DNA from: Priapulus caudatus
Lineage: Eukaryota > Priapulida > Priapulimorpha > Priapulimorphida > Priapulidae
Length of the DNA: 26,463 bases
Assembly: GCF_000485595.1 (NCBI RefSeq)
Contig: NW_014578082.1
Span: 83,706-110,168, forward strand
Direction of reading: 5' to 3'
Part shown: positions 17,986 to 26,463 of the stretch, in pieces
Layout of the letters: each line of letters opens with the position of its first letter
Position numbering within the stretch: the stretch's first letter is position 1
Notes under the pieces: generated by a model
Databases searched by the model: none
Seen by the model: the letters and a program-made list of their open reading frames with translations, nothing else
Told to the model about the DNA's origin: nothing
Made by a program: the position numbers and the translations under genes

Positions 17986-19042
17986 GCATACACTCTGTTA
18001 GCATTGTGTCATCTACTGTCATGAGTAAATCCACAATTTTTCCCTGACCATCTTTCTTGTTTGAGCACGCCGACATGCTGAATGTATTACGCAGCCGGTT
18101 TTACACAAGGATGTGGAACTCATGCGTGCAAGGCACCTACACTAAACAAGCATGAGACCTAATATGAGCCATTTATACTGCTGCTTCGTGAGCAGCAGTA
18201 GGCTATATGACATATTTATGCCTGCAATCAAACATGTACCTGATAATAATAATAATAATAATACAGAATAATTTCCGTATTTCGTTCCCACGGTGTTACA
18301 TTCCGTCGTTTTTAACCAGGCTCTATTTCAGTAATTGTGTGTACATAGGCATCAATATGTTTGTAAATCATCTGTGAATAATTTTCTACATAGGTAACTG
18401 ATAATGTCATGCTGACAGTTTACAAACATGCACATATATAACAAGCCAGACAGTATACAATCAGAGTCTATCAATATTTCAATGATTCATATGTACATAC
18501 ATAAACTTACTGTGGCTCAATATCTGGTGCGTTCGTTGCACCTTTGCAGTACAGACATTCTTTTGATAAGGCAGGTCGAGTTCTCATGTAATAATAATAC
18601 CCTAGAGTTCTATCGACATGCTTGTTGTTTTTAAATGAAGATAATGACTCTGACTGAAACTTTAGAGTAGCAAGTGCACGAACCGATTTAGCAGGCATAT
18701 ATTTACTTATTCCGATAAATTTTTCGGATTTTTAACTACACGAGAAACAGAACAGTAAAGAGACTTGCCGCCCAGTGTACCTGAGATTTTAGTATTTGAC
18801 TATCAGGGTTAGTCCCGTATTTGCACAGATTCAATAGGGCCCACCGTGGTATGCGTATTGTATAACTATAGATTTGTTTGTCTGTGGGTCTAATTCCGGA
18901 TCCTCTCGCGTTGGTAAGCAGGCATCGGGGCAGAAAAAAATATTTCCAAATTGACCTATTGCTACACACACTGCTGTGTGCCTGTTGGGATGTAGTACAT
19001 GTATGGGTATAAGCCACCGGGTACATGAAAAAAGGTTTCTAC
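17986..19042. other. No gene recognised
   Basis: This contains an (AAT)n run near 18244-18262 and otherwise unstructured sequence. The small open frames show no family resemblance. Confidence 0.55.
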
Positions 19043-19045
19043 CCA

Positions 19046-19125
19046 TGTCCCCCTGATATTAGTATACATATTATCAGGAGTAGATAAAGAAGGTCTTTCT
19101 TTATCTGCTCTTGATATTATATATG
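19046..19125. repeat. Double palindrome
   Basis: CTGATATTAGTATACATATTATCAG is an imperfect palindrome. It runs directly into a stem of GTAGATAAAGAA with TTCTTTATCTGC. The CTCTTGATAT edge resembles the small palindrome nested in the foldback copy at 21475-21555. Confidence 0.6.
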
Positions 19126-19339
19126 TGAACTTGGTCACATTATGAGTGATTCATGGATACGTAAAATATTCTCTTTGATCATTTTCTATCCACTTATTGC
19201 TAGCGACTACAGTGGATGCCTCATGCCTTCATGCATTTGCTATTGCCACGGGGCATTGCAAAGATACCCGTCTGTTAACTGTAGTTAGATGATGCCATGT
19301 ACTCAGAATTTCGGCTATTTAGTTGCAAGAGCGAGCAAA

Positions 19340-19652
19340 TGCTCCTTTGCAACACGCAATTTCACTGCACGCACGCGCCGCTGTGCACAAACTCACTTTG
19401 AACGGCAGTTACGATAAATTACTAACCGATAAAGAGCACACAGACATTAGACTAGGACCTTTGTAGTAAATACAACTTGCGTTTATTGACCAACGTTTTA
19501 TTTTGAAACGGCCTAAGTGCCTGCATAGTAGGCAATAATTGGCGAAAGAGAGTATAGAGAAACATTTAGACTTTGTTAGTATATACATTTCGTGTTTATT
19601 TACCATTTATGTTTACCGTCGTGTTTATAATTTTGAAACGGCCCAAGTGCCA
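19340..19652. mobile_element. Degenerate fragments of the foldback (long-inverted-repeat) family
   Basis: 19340-19520 holds an inner left arm (GCAAATGCTC) followed by a right arm ending TGAAACGGCCTAAGTGCCTG. 19530-19652 is a second right arm ending GAAACGGCCCAAGTGCC. The landmark motifs GAGAAACATTTAGACTTTG and TTCGTGTTTATTTACC identify the family. Confidence 0.75.
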
Positions 19653-19889
19653 GAATAATATATACGCACGCCTCCGGTGTCCGGTAAGGAATCTCATTAA
19701 CCAGACTCCTCCTAGAATAGCCAGCAGCAGCAGCAGCAGCCCGCGCTACACCAAGCCACCCGTACATGTATACCTATACCTACCTACCTACCTTCGCGCG
19801 TGTAGCCTTCGTGACCCACTTCCACGAAGTGCGTCGCTCGTCGCCGCGGTGAAAGTCGCGCGCATACCTTGTCAGGTTAATGAGTAAAG
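19653..19889. other. Spacer with a short (CAG)n
   Basis: This contains a CAGCAG run near 19722-19740 and a TACC run near 19776-19792. The 104-residue open frame starting at 19573 begins inside the foldback fragment and is not supported. Confidence 0.5.
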
Positions 19890-19897
19890 CTCTTGCC

Positions 19898-20331
19898 CAC
19901 AGGCACTTGGAACATCTCAATAAAAAAATAAAATGTAAACACGAAATGTATTTACTACCAATTAAAGTCTTAATGTTTCTCTACTCTATTTCGCCTATTA
20001 TTGCTGATAATTACCCGTAAATGCTGGTCAAATGCTCATCTGCAACACACAAGTACACCGCACGCCCGCCCTGTGCACAAACAACATGAATAACTGAATG
20101 AATGAATTCATGAATAACTCAATTCAACTATCTTATTCATGTTGTTTGTGCACAGGGCGGGCGTGCGGTGTACTTGTGTGTTGCAGATGAGCATTTGACC
20201 GGCATTTACGGGTAATTATCGGCAATAATAAGTGAAATAGAGTAGAGAAACATTAAGACTTTGGTAGTAAATACATTTTCGTCTTTATTTTCCATTATTT
20301 TTTTTTAATTGAGACGTTCCAAGTGCCTGCG
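19898..20331. mobile_element. Foldback-family element, copy B (434 bp, complete)
   Basis: The left end CACAGGCACTTGG pairs with the right end CCAAGTGCCTGCG; arms of about 190 bp pair almost throughout and enclose a spacer of about 35 bp. The 8-bp direct repeat CTCTTGCC flanks it (19890-19897 and 20332-20339). The inner arms (GTACACCGCACGCCCGCC and its complement, then GTGCACAAACAACATGAATA) differ from those of the other copies. No transposase is encoded. Long terminal inverted repeats with 8-bp duplications could fit Mutator-like, hAT or other classes; I leave it open. Confidence 0.9.
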
Positions 20332-20339
20332 CTCTTGCC

Positions 20340-20828
20340 GCTTCACGCGTGCGTGCGTGCGTCACGCACGACGGGTTACGTGGTCGTGCCGCCGCAGGGC
20401 GGTCGTCCGCGCTGCAGACGCTCTTCGCAGAAGTTGCGCACGTTATCTGGATCCGGATTTATTGTTCGCCCGTGTGTGCAGGGTCCGTCGTTCAGTGTAG
20501 CGGGTGATCGCGCAGTGTGACGACGTCTTCTAGTGAACGAGCGCGTCTGGCTGCAGCGTTCCCTTAGTGACGCGTTGAGCGTGTGTTTGTCTATATATAT
20601 ATATAGAGAGAGAGAGAGCTACTGGACAGACGTCGTGGGCAGTGCTGTTGCACGTTGTTGTATATACCGTGTTGCTGTTGCACGTTGTTGTACGAGTGTT
20701 GCTATCGCACGTTGTTGTTGTATGCGTGTTGCTGCTCGGCGTTTATAACGAGAACTCGATCGCACACACGAAATGCCGGGAATCGGGAAAACTCGAGGCA
20801 AGACGATTCGTAAGTGAATACGTGTTAT
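20340..20828. other. GC-rich stretch with a GTTGTTGCACG minisatellite
   Basis: 20340-20560 is CpG-rich, with a GTGC run near 20346-20362. A (TA)n-(GA)n piece lies at 20591-20618. 20641-20730 has four imperfect copies of TTGCACGTTGTTGTA-like units. It could be a promoter or an untranslated exon, but no splice-supported coding sequence is visible. Confidence 0.45.
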
Positions 20829-21335
20829 TTGAAGTCCTAACGACCCTAGCTCTAGAACTATAGTATAGCTCACAGGCACTTGGGGCGTTTCAATAAAATA
20901 TAATGCTAAATAAATACGAAATCTATTTACTACCAAAGTCTTAATGTTTGTATACTCTCTTTCACCTATTATTGCCGACAATTTCCTGCAAATGCCATCC
21001 AAATGCTCATCTGCAACGAACGCTGGCTGCCGCTGTACACTGACACATAAATATAAATTATGTTAAAATATATATGTAAAGATATAGTTATGTGTCAGTG
21101 TGCAGTGGCAGCCAGCGTTTGTTGCAGATGAGCATTTGGACGGCATTTGCAGTAAATTGTCGGCAATAGGTGAAAGAGAGTATAGAAACATTAAGACTTT
21201 GGTAGTAAATAGATTTCGTATTTATTTAGCATTATATTTTATTGAAACGCTCCAAGTGCCTGTGGTATAGCTCTTCGCTCTGTCACAGGCCTGTGGCAGA
21301 ACGAAGGGCTATAGTTCTAGAGCTATAACGACCCT
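20829..21335. repeat. CTATAG-family palindrome interrupted by foldback copy C
   Basis: The left arm (20829-20862) reads ACGACCCTAGCTCTAGAACTATAG. The right part (21273-21335) contains the hairpin CTTCGCTCTGTCACAGG / CCTGTGGCAGAACGAAG and then CTATAGTTCTAGAGCTATAACGACC. Removing copy C and one GTATAGCT joins them into one palindrome with arms of about 45 bp. Confidence 0.78.
20871..21264. mobile_element. Foldback-family element, copy C (394 bp, complete, nested)
   Basis: The ends CACAGGCACTTGG and CCAAGTGCCTGTG are perfect inverted repeats, with arms of about 175 bp. The direct repeat GTATAGCT flanks it (20863-20870 and 21265-21272). The inner arm reads AACGCTGGCTGCC and CACTGACACATAA, unlike copy B. 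The element sits inside a separate palindromic repeat, whose arms lie at 20829-20862 and 21273-21335. Confidence 0.9.
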
Positions 21336-21385
21336 AGCACTAGCAGTAACTATAGCCCGCGTACAGTTGCCGCTGGCAGCCGTCC

Positions 21386-21739
21386 AAATGCTCATCTGCA
21401 ACACACTGTCACACGCGGGCCGCCGCACGCTAGCTGCTGCACACTGACACATAAATATCAAGAGTAGATAATAACACACATATATATATCAAGAGTGCAT
21501 AATAGAGATCTATATTATGCATCTCTATTATGCACTCTTGATATATATATATATGTATTTATGTGTCAGTGTGCAGCAGCTAGCGTGCGGCGTACTTGTG
21601 TGTTGCAGATGAGCATTTGACCGGAATTTACACGTGATTATAGGCGAAATAGAGTAGAGAAACATTAAGACTTTGGTAGTAAATACATTTCGTGTTTATT
21701 TACCTTCTTTTTTTTATTGTGACGTTCCAAGTGCCTGTG
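21386..21739. mobile_element. Foldback-family element, copy D (left end truncated)
   Basis: The right arm is complete, ending CCAAGTGCCTGTG at 21739. The left arm begins only at GTCCAAATGCTCATCTGCAA, so roughly the outer 130 bp are missing. The inner arm carries GCACGCTAGCTGCTG and CACTGACACATAAATA. The centre holds another palindrome (21480-21555) with arms TATATCAAGAGTGCATAATA, apparently a nested smaller element. Confidence 0.85.
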
Positions 21740-22006
21740 ATGTGACCAGCCATTTAGTAGAGACAACCAATTACAGGCGGTAATTATAGGCTGTGTTTGC
21801 AGATAAGCATTTGGACGGCATTTACAGGAAATTGTCGGCAATAATAGGTGAAAGAGAGTAGAGAAACATTAAGACTTTGGTAATAAATACATTTCGTGTT
21901 TATTTACCTTCTTTTTTTTATTGTGACGTTCCAAGTGCCTGTGATGTGACCAGCCATTTAGTAGAGACAACCAATTACAGGCGGTAATTATAGGCTGTGT
22001 TTGCAG
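21740..22006. repeat. 204-bp tandem duplication of a foldback right arm plus flank, ending at an ambiguous base
   Basis: The 63 bp at 21740-21802 recur at 21944-22006. Each copy is preceded by a near-identical right arm with GTGACGTTCCAAGTGCCTGTG (ends 21739 and 21943). The second copy stops exactly at the N at 22007, after which a CT microsatellite starts. Confidence 0.92.
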
Positions 22007-22007
22007 N

Positions 22008-22066
22008 CTCTCTGTCTCCCCCTCTCCCTCTCTCTCTCTCTCTCTCCCCCTCTCTCTCTCTCCCTC
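22008..22066. repeat. (CT)n microsatellite
   Basis: CT/CCCT tract directly after the ambiguous base. Confidence 0.95.
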
Positions 22067-22149
22067 TATCGCTGTCTTGATTAACACGCACTTCACCGCC
22101 AGCAAGAGTTTTTTCCTCACTCACATTTTGCGCGTGATCTACGACGACG

Positions 22150-22402
22150 AGCGATCACGTGACGAGCGCACCCACGCGCATGCGCCTTGCCGCTCTTTCG
22201 CGGGCGATAATCAAATATTTCGCGCGTAAAATATGATTAGCAGACGCGAGGCAACGGACGTAGCCCCACCGCATCTACTTACGCACCGAAAAGTCGTTTC
22301 GGAACAGCACTTTGATGTCGGATCAGTTGCCATCGATGAATATATTATCGAATAGAGTATAATTACGAAACACGCCGCGTAGTATAGCGGGACAGAACCA
22401 AC
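22150..22402 (+). promoter_or_regulatory. Candidate promoter and 5' UTR
   Basis: This is a CpG-containing stretch with the palindromic E-box TCACGTGA (22155-22162) and GCGCATGCGC (22176-22185), a match to the known NRF-1 consensus. An ATG in good context with a consensus donor shortly after follows it. Nothing here proves transcription, and the gene could run either way. Confidence 0.3.
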
Positions 22403-22426
22403 ATGGCCGATTGCGTGGGTTCTGTT
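22403..22426 (+). CDS. Possible short first coding exon (MADCVGSV)
   Basis: The ATG has the context CCAACATGG and is followed after eight codons by the donor GTT|GTGAGT. I do not recognise the peptide and found no convincing downstream exon in the window. Reading through the donor runs into a GT microsatellite. This is a hypothesis only. Confidence 0.2.
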
Positions 22427-22514
22427 GTGAGTTTTTGCTGTGGGATAAAAAAATATTTGCGGTGTGGAAATTTGATTAGCGTTGGGAAGTCTTTGGGAGA
22501 GGACGAGGGAGACC

Positions 22515-22516
<2 letters not shown>

Positions 22517-22570
<54 letters not shown>
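22517..22570. repeat. (GT)n microsatellite
   Basis: About 27 pure GT units, facing the CA tract that starts 19 bp later. Confidence 0.97.
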
Positions 22571-22571
<1 letters not shown>

Positions 22572-22589
22572 GCGCCACACCACGCGACG

Positions 22590-22698
22590 CACACACACAC
22601 ACCAGCACACACACAGCACACACACACCCACACACACGCGCACACACACACGCACACACACACACACGAACACACAGAACACACACACACACACGCAC

Positions 22699-22752
<54 letters not shown>
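22590..22752. repeat. (CA)n microsatellite with interruptions
   Basis: About 160 bp of CA repeat with CG, GA and CC interruptions. It is complementary to the preceding GT tract. Confidence 0.97.
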
Positions 22753-22755
<3 letters not shown>

Positions 22756-23130
22756 TATGTATTATGTCATATGAGATTACATTGTATCAGAGAAGATAAA
22801 CTAATATTTCCTATTATCTACTTCTGATTGTATGTAGAGAAGCTGACAGCGCGGCGTATATTCGGCGACATAGATATATATTCGGCCGGAGAACTAGAGC
22901 GGGTAACCAGAGCTGGAGAGAACGCACTTTGTTAGGGTTAGGGAGATTAAAAATCCTGAGCAGTAATTTTGATGTCTAGAATGCCAAAATTGATCAGATC
23001 GGTCCCCCGGACGCCTGCGGATCCCTCTTTGGCCATTTCTAGTTTTTATAAACGAATTTACATTATATAAGTACATCTTTATCAGACAAACTAGCGCTAA
23101 ACTATTGTTTTATGGAAACAATATGAGCAG
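22753..23130. other. No gene recognised
   Basis: Unstructured sequence between microsatellites; no supportable exon. Confidence 0.55.
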
Positions 23131-23131
<1 letters not shown>

Positions 23132-23177
<46 letters not shown>

Positions 23178-23202
23178 CGCGGCGTGCGTGCGTGCGTGCG
23201 TG
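23132..23202. repeat. (GT)n-(GC)n-(GTGC)n compound microsatellite
   Basis: GT units pass through a GCGCGC block into GTGC units, and a T-rich tract follows. Confidence 0.95.
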
Positions 23203-23940
23203 GTTTTTTTTCTTTTTTTGTGGTAGAAAGGGAGGGTCGGACTCCCTCGACCCCCTCGGACGATCTGGCACCGGATATCCGCGCGAAGCGCTCAACGCCG
23301 CCCCGCGGCGCACTTGCGAATTTCGCTGCCCTCTTCCAACGCCAGTACTCAGTTCCTTTCTAGGGTTAGCTTGAAGCCGGCTTTTCGCTCTCTTCGCCAG
23401 TTTCTGGCGCATTGCACGAGGGATAGAAAAGCTCCCAATTTGTTGTTCGCTATTAGGCGCGCTTTCTTTGCTGTAATAACGGAGTTTTTGTTCCTTGTAA
23501 CAATATATAGCGCTGATGCGTAGCGTTGACTGGCTGAGCTTAGAAGATCCGATATAGAGGAACAATAGAACATGTTCTTCGCTATTCGTAATGAATCCAG
23601 TTTACAGTTAGTTTCATTGTCATCTTTATCTGCTATTGTATCTATGCATAGTTACACTCCTCATCAAACTAAAGATTTCACAATGGTGCAGAAGTGCCTC
23701 AAACTGTGAACAGTGGGAAGCTTGAAACTGTAAGTGTTCCGTAAGAATTCACGTGAAATTCCGGAGTGCTCCGACCCGGACGCCAAGATAGAGAACATGG
23801 TCCCAATAAAACCAATGTGCCTCGTACTCGTGATTCTACAGGCACCTATATATATATGATATCTAACACGATCCCCCAATGCGAGCATCGAATTGTATCC
23901 ACACCTACGAATACTTCTATTACTACAAGTACATGTTACA
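23203..23940. other. No gene recognised
   Basis: 23225-23330 is GC-rich. The 151-residue minus-strand frame at 23110-23565 runs into the microsatellite and has no recognisable domain. The remainder is unstructured. Confidence 0.5.
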
Positions 23941-24110
23941 ATAATTTAGTAAGTACTACATACTAGTATACTAAGTACCAGGACTACTAGTACTAGTACT
24001 ACTACTAGTTACTACAAGGAGCTAATAATGACAAACTGTGTTACCGGTACTAGTAAGTTACTAATACTATATTATAATGACGACTCCTGTTAGTGTTACT
24101 AGTACTCCTA
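23941..24110. repeat. Low-complexity TAC/TAG tract
   Basis: Imperfect TACTAG, TACTAC and AGTACT repeats, largely self-complementary. Confidence 0.8.
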
Positions 24111-24116
24111 ATAATA

Positions 24117-24262
24117 TAATAAAATATAATGCTAACTAAATACGAAATCTATTTACTACCAACTTCTTCATGTTTCTATACTGAGGCCCACTCTCCTTGA
24201 CCTATTATTGCGAGTTTCCTGTAAATTCCGTCGAAATCCTCGTCGCAACGTACGCGCCGCGC
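24117..24262. mobile_element. Degenerate left-arm fragment of the foldback family
   Basis: AAAATATAATGCTAACTAAA and ACGAAATCTATTTACTACCA match the left arm of copy C. The following CCTATTATTGCGAGTTTCCT and TCGCAACG match its inner part with many changes. Confidence 0.75.
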
Positions 24263-24416
24263 TGCCATTGCTCTCGCGGCGCGACTGTTGCACGCTAACT
24301 AATTATATATAGCAGGTAGGAAGCGTGCTGCCAAAATTCGCTCGACGCTCACTTCATTTGAAACTTTCACAGCACGAATACACATTCAACAGCTTCCATC
24401 TTTGTTCTGCTTGACA

Positions 24417-24827
24417 ACAGTATTCACTTGTTATAAAAACATAATGTCTCTGTTCGTAACGGTGTGTCATAGCGAAATCACACAAAAGACTGACGAAATT
24501 CTCGCGTTCGCGAACCTTGCCAGTAATGGAATGGCTGTCAGCCGCAACACTGCAACGTTTTTGCAACGTTCCGAATGGCGAGGGCTCGTACGGGAGTTGG
24601 AAAGCAGTGCGCCGGCCTGCGCGCCGCCTATAGCCCATAGGCTTAGCTTAGTCACTCGATGGGTAATCGGGTGGAGTGAGTCCCAGTCTATATAGCCTTT
24701 GTCCTTGCATGCCATTTCATTACTGGGCAAGGTTCCGCGAACGCGAAATTTGTTAGTCTTTCTGTTTTCGTGTCACACAGCTCGGTTACGACAGAGAGAA
24801 TTATGTTTTTAACAAGTGAACACTGTT
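24417..24827. mobile_element. Long inverted repeat, 119/117-bp arms
   Basis: 24417-24535 pairs with 24711-24827. The matching pieces include ACAGTATTCACTTGTT with its partner AACAAGTGAACACTGTT, CGCGTTCGCG with CGCGAACGCG, and CAGTAATGGAATGGC with its partner near 24711. The spacer is about 175 bp. The 97-residue frame at 24402-24695 and its minus-strand mirror arise from the arms. It is a probable foldback element of a type different from copies B-D. Confidence 0.85.
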
Positions 24828-24875
24828 CACGTCCCAATGTCTGCCTCTGTGTCCCCCACTAAAATTGTGACTGTT

Positions 24876-24941
24876 CGCTGGCAGCTATGGATGCTGTGCG
24901 CCGGTCTAAGCATTGAGCGCACGGATCCATAGCTGCCAGCG
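24876..24941. repeat. Perfect 17-bp stem hairpin
   Basis: CGCTGGCAGCTATGGAT and ATCCATAGCTGCCAGCG enclose a 32-bp loop whose outer part (GCTGTGCGC with GCGCAC) pairs further. Confidence 0.92.
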
Positions 24942-25515
24942 CTGCATACTGTCGTAGGACGCTTCCGCGGTCGCTGTCGCGCCTTGCCGCGAACTGGCGC
25001 GCAGATCTGCGCTCAGCACTTTGGGTCAACACCTCTTTCAGCAACGCTTCTCTAGTATCCCGTCTCATCTGGCTTCCGCCCCTGCATATACTAAACTCAG
25101 TTTATATACGTTATACTGGAGAGTAGTTGTCGTTATTATACCCTGCAACGTCATGACACCAGTGCCAACGAAGCTTATTAGACTGTACACATACGTTTAT
25201 TACATATATAATATGTTATGATAAAAGAAAGCATTCTGAAATATTGCCGCTGTAACGTTGATATTACATTTCGACGAAAAAAATCGGAGCAGGTGAATAC
25301 GCGGATGATGTTCTATAAACGACACGCGTTTTTCGGATTTTTAGACGATGTGACTTTTTTTTACATCCGTGTTGATCCGGATATGTTATTCGGATCCGGG
25401 AAACTTATCAGTGATGCGATAAGGTTGTTATCGCAGGCGTGTGTGATATAATTGTAAGCAAGGAGAAACACGAAACGTCGATGTGCCCTATATGTACATG
25501 CCCATCAATTAATTT
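24942..25515. other. No gene recognised
   Basis: The open frame at 25218-25451 has no recognisable domain, codon pattern or splice support. No repeats of note. Confidence 0.5.
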
Positions 25516-25518
25516 ACG

Positions 25519-25590
25519 TGTGTGTGTGTGTTGTGTGTGTGTATGGATATATATATATATATATATATATATGCATATATATATATATGT
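25519..25590. repeat. (GT)n then (TA)n compound microsatellite
   Basis: A GT run at 25519-25541 is followed by TA runs to about 25590. Confidence 0.95.
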
Positions 25591-25942
25591 ATATATGTTT
25601 ATAATATGTTATATTATTATATTGAGCCTTTCTGTATCATTTTTGTTTGCGTTTGTGTTGTTTTCACATGTTTTCTTAGATTTGTTACATGTTTTCTCTA
25701 TTGTAACGCGCATTGTATCAGTTTTTCTGTATTTTATATATTCATTTTTTAAATATATAGTGTGGTTGTTTGTTTTTATTTGATAATCGTTATGGTAAGG
25801 CATAATTGGCATATTCATTTTATATTTTAGCCGTTTGCATTTTATAGCCTTGATGAAGAGAGATACTCTTGTAAGCTTACTGATTAAAATTTAACACTTT
25901 AATTTATTTTTCGATATTTATTTTAATATCTACATGGGTGTC
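25591..25942. other. T-rich sequence without a recognised gene
   Basis: Strongly T-rich on the plus strand. The hydrophobic frames it creates (25439-25783) come from base composition. Confidence 0.55.
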
Positions 25943-25990
25943 CGTGTGCGTGTGTTCGTGCGTGCGTGCGTGCGTGCGTGCGCGCGTGTG
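25943..25990. repeat. (GTGC)n microsatellite
   Basis: GTGC units with GT and GC interruptions. Confidence 0.95.
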
Positions 25991-26390
25991 CGCTTCGAGA
26001 TATCTTCGTAAAGATATTCTAGAATTATTACTATCACTCACGCAATAATCAGTGACTATTTTAATAATGATTAAACAAGAATAATTCCATCACGCATTTA
26101 TACATACGCATCAAGTTCACGGATAGAAATTAAACCTTCCTTCGTTTCTCCTAGGGTCCCTATATACAGGGACTAGGGACACATGCTACGAACATATACT
26201 AGGGACCCTAGTTTCTCCCATTGCATGAGTACGTTCACCGCGTTCCACATTAGCATGCGCCCAATGAACATAGACCATAAAAGGATTTTTACTACGGAAC
26301 AAGATATGTACGGGATAATTTGAAAGGACGCGGTAGAATCTAACGATCAACATTTATTACTGGCCAGCCCGTGAGTCAAGCCTGATAAAA
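25991..26390. other. No gene recognised; one inverted repeat
   Basis: CTAGGGTCCCTA near 26152 is repeated inverted as TAGGGACCCTAG near 26200. Extra CAGGGACTAGGGAC copies lie between. Otherwise unstructured. Confidence 0.6.
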
Positions 26391-26394
26391 TAAG

Positions 26395-26463
26395 GCACGC
26401 ACACGCGCACGCGCACGCACACACACACACACACACACGCGCACGCACACACACACACACACG
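26395..26463. repeat. (CA)n/(CGCA)n microsatellite running off the window end
   Basis: CGCA and CA units continue to the last base of the window. Confidence 0.97.

Noticed and set aside
22211-22827. Cys-Val and His-Thr rich frames
   Set aside because: They are translations of GT/CA microsatellites.
24354-24730. Overlapping frames on both strands near 24400-24700
   Set aside because: They lie inside a long inverted repeat, and the similarity between strands is due to the arms.
25218-25451. 77-residue frame
   Set aside because: No recognisable domain, weak codon signal and no neighbours; possible by chance.

Overview
The window is animal nuclear DNA, most likely from a marine invertebrate. 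The evidence is spliced genes with GT-AG introns, AATAAA poly(A) signals, animal-type protein families, long introns full of microsatellites and minisatellites, and many small inverted-repeat transposons. I cannot narrow the phylum from the sequence.

Two genes can be rebuilt exon by exon, with every reading phase agreeing across the introns. (1) On the + strand, 2595-4825, are the last five exons of a pancreatic/hepatic-type triglyceride lipase family gene. They cover the cysteine-rich region after the catalytic core, the PLAT domain and the C-terminal Cys pair. The catalytic exons lie left of the window. (2) On the - strand, 13671-5826, is a complete six-exon homologue of SH3BP5/SH3BP5L (Sab; Rab11 guanine-nucleotide exchange factor). 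It has 698 codons: a conserved coiled-coil domain plus a long, GC-rich, low-complexity tail carried on one exon. The two genes converge, with facing poly(A) signals about 45 bp apart near 5036-5089.

Layout: 1-2571, a higher-order tandem array in a lipase intron; 2595-4825, lipase exons with two more tandem arrays; 4826-5825, intergenic sequence with a pogo/Tigger-like MITE; 5826-13671, the SH3BP5 homologue with tandem arrays against several splice sites; 13672-14600, its upstream region with a hAT-like MITE; 14600-19300, mostly non-genic with a 62-bp tandem array, a Harbinger-like MITE and another terminal-inverted-repeat element; 19300-22007, a nest of a long-inverted-repeat (foldback) transposon family with 8-bp target duplications, ending at an ambiguous base beside a 204-bp near-identical duplication; 22140-22430, a possible promoter and first exon; 22517-26463, microsatellites, hairpins and another long inverted repeat, with no gene I can support.

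The most unusual pattern is that tandem repeats repeatedly start at or a few bases from splice sites in both genes. In two cases the repeat unit includes exon bases plus the splice signal. The second is the foldback family, which keeps its outer arms but has different inner palindromes in different copies. One copy is inserted inside a second, unrelated palindromic repeat.
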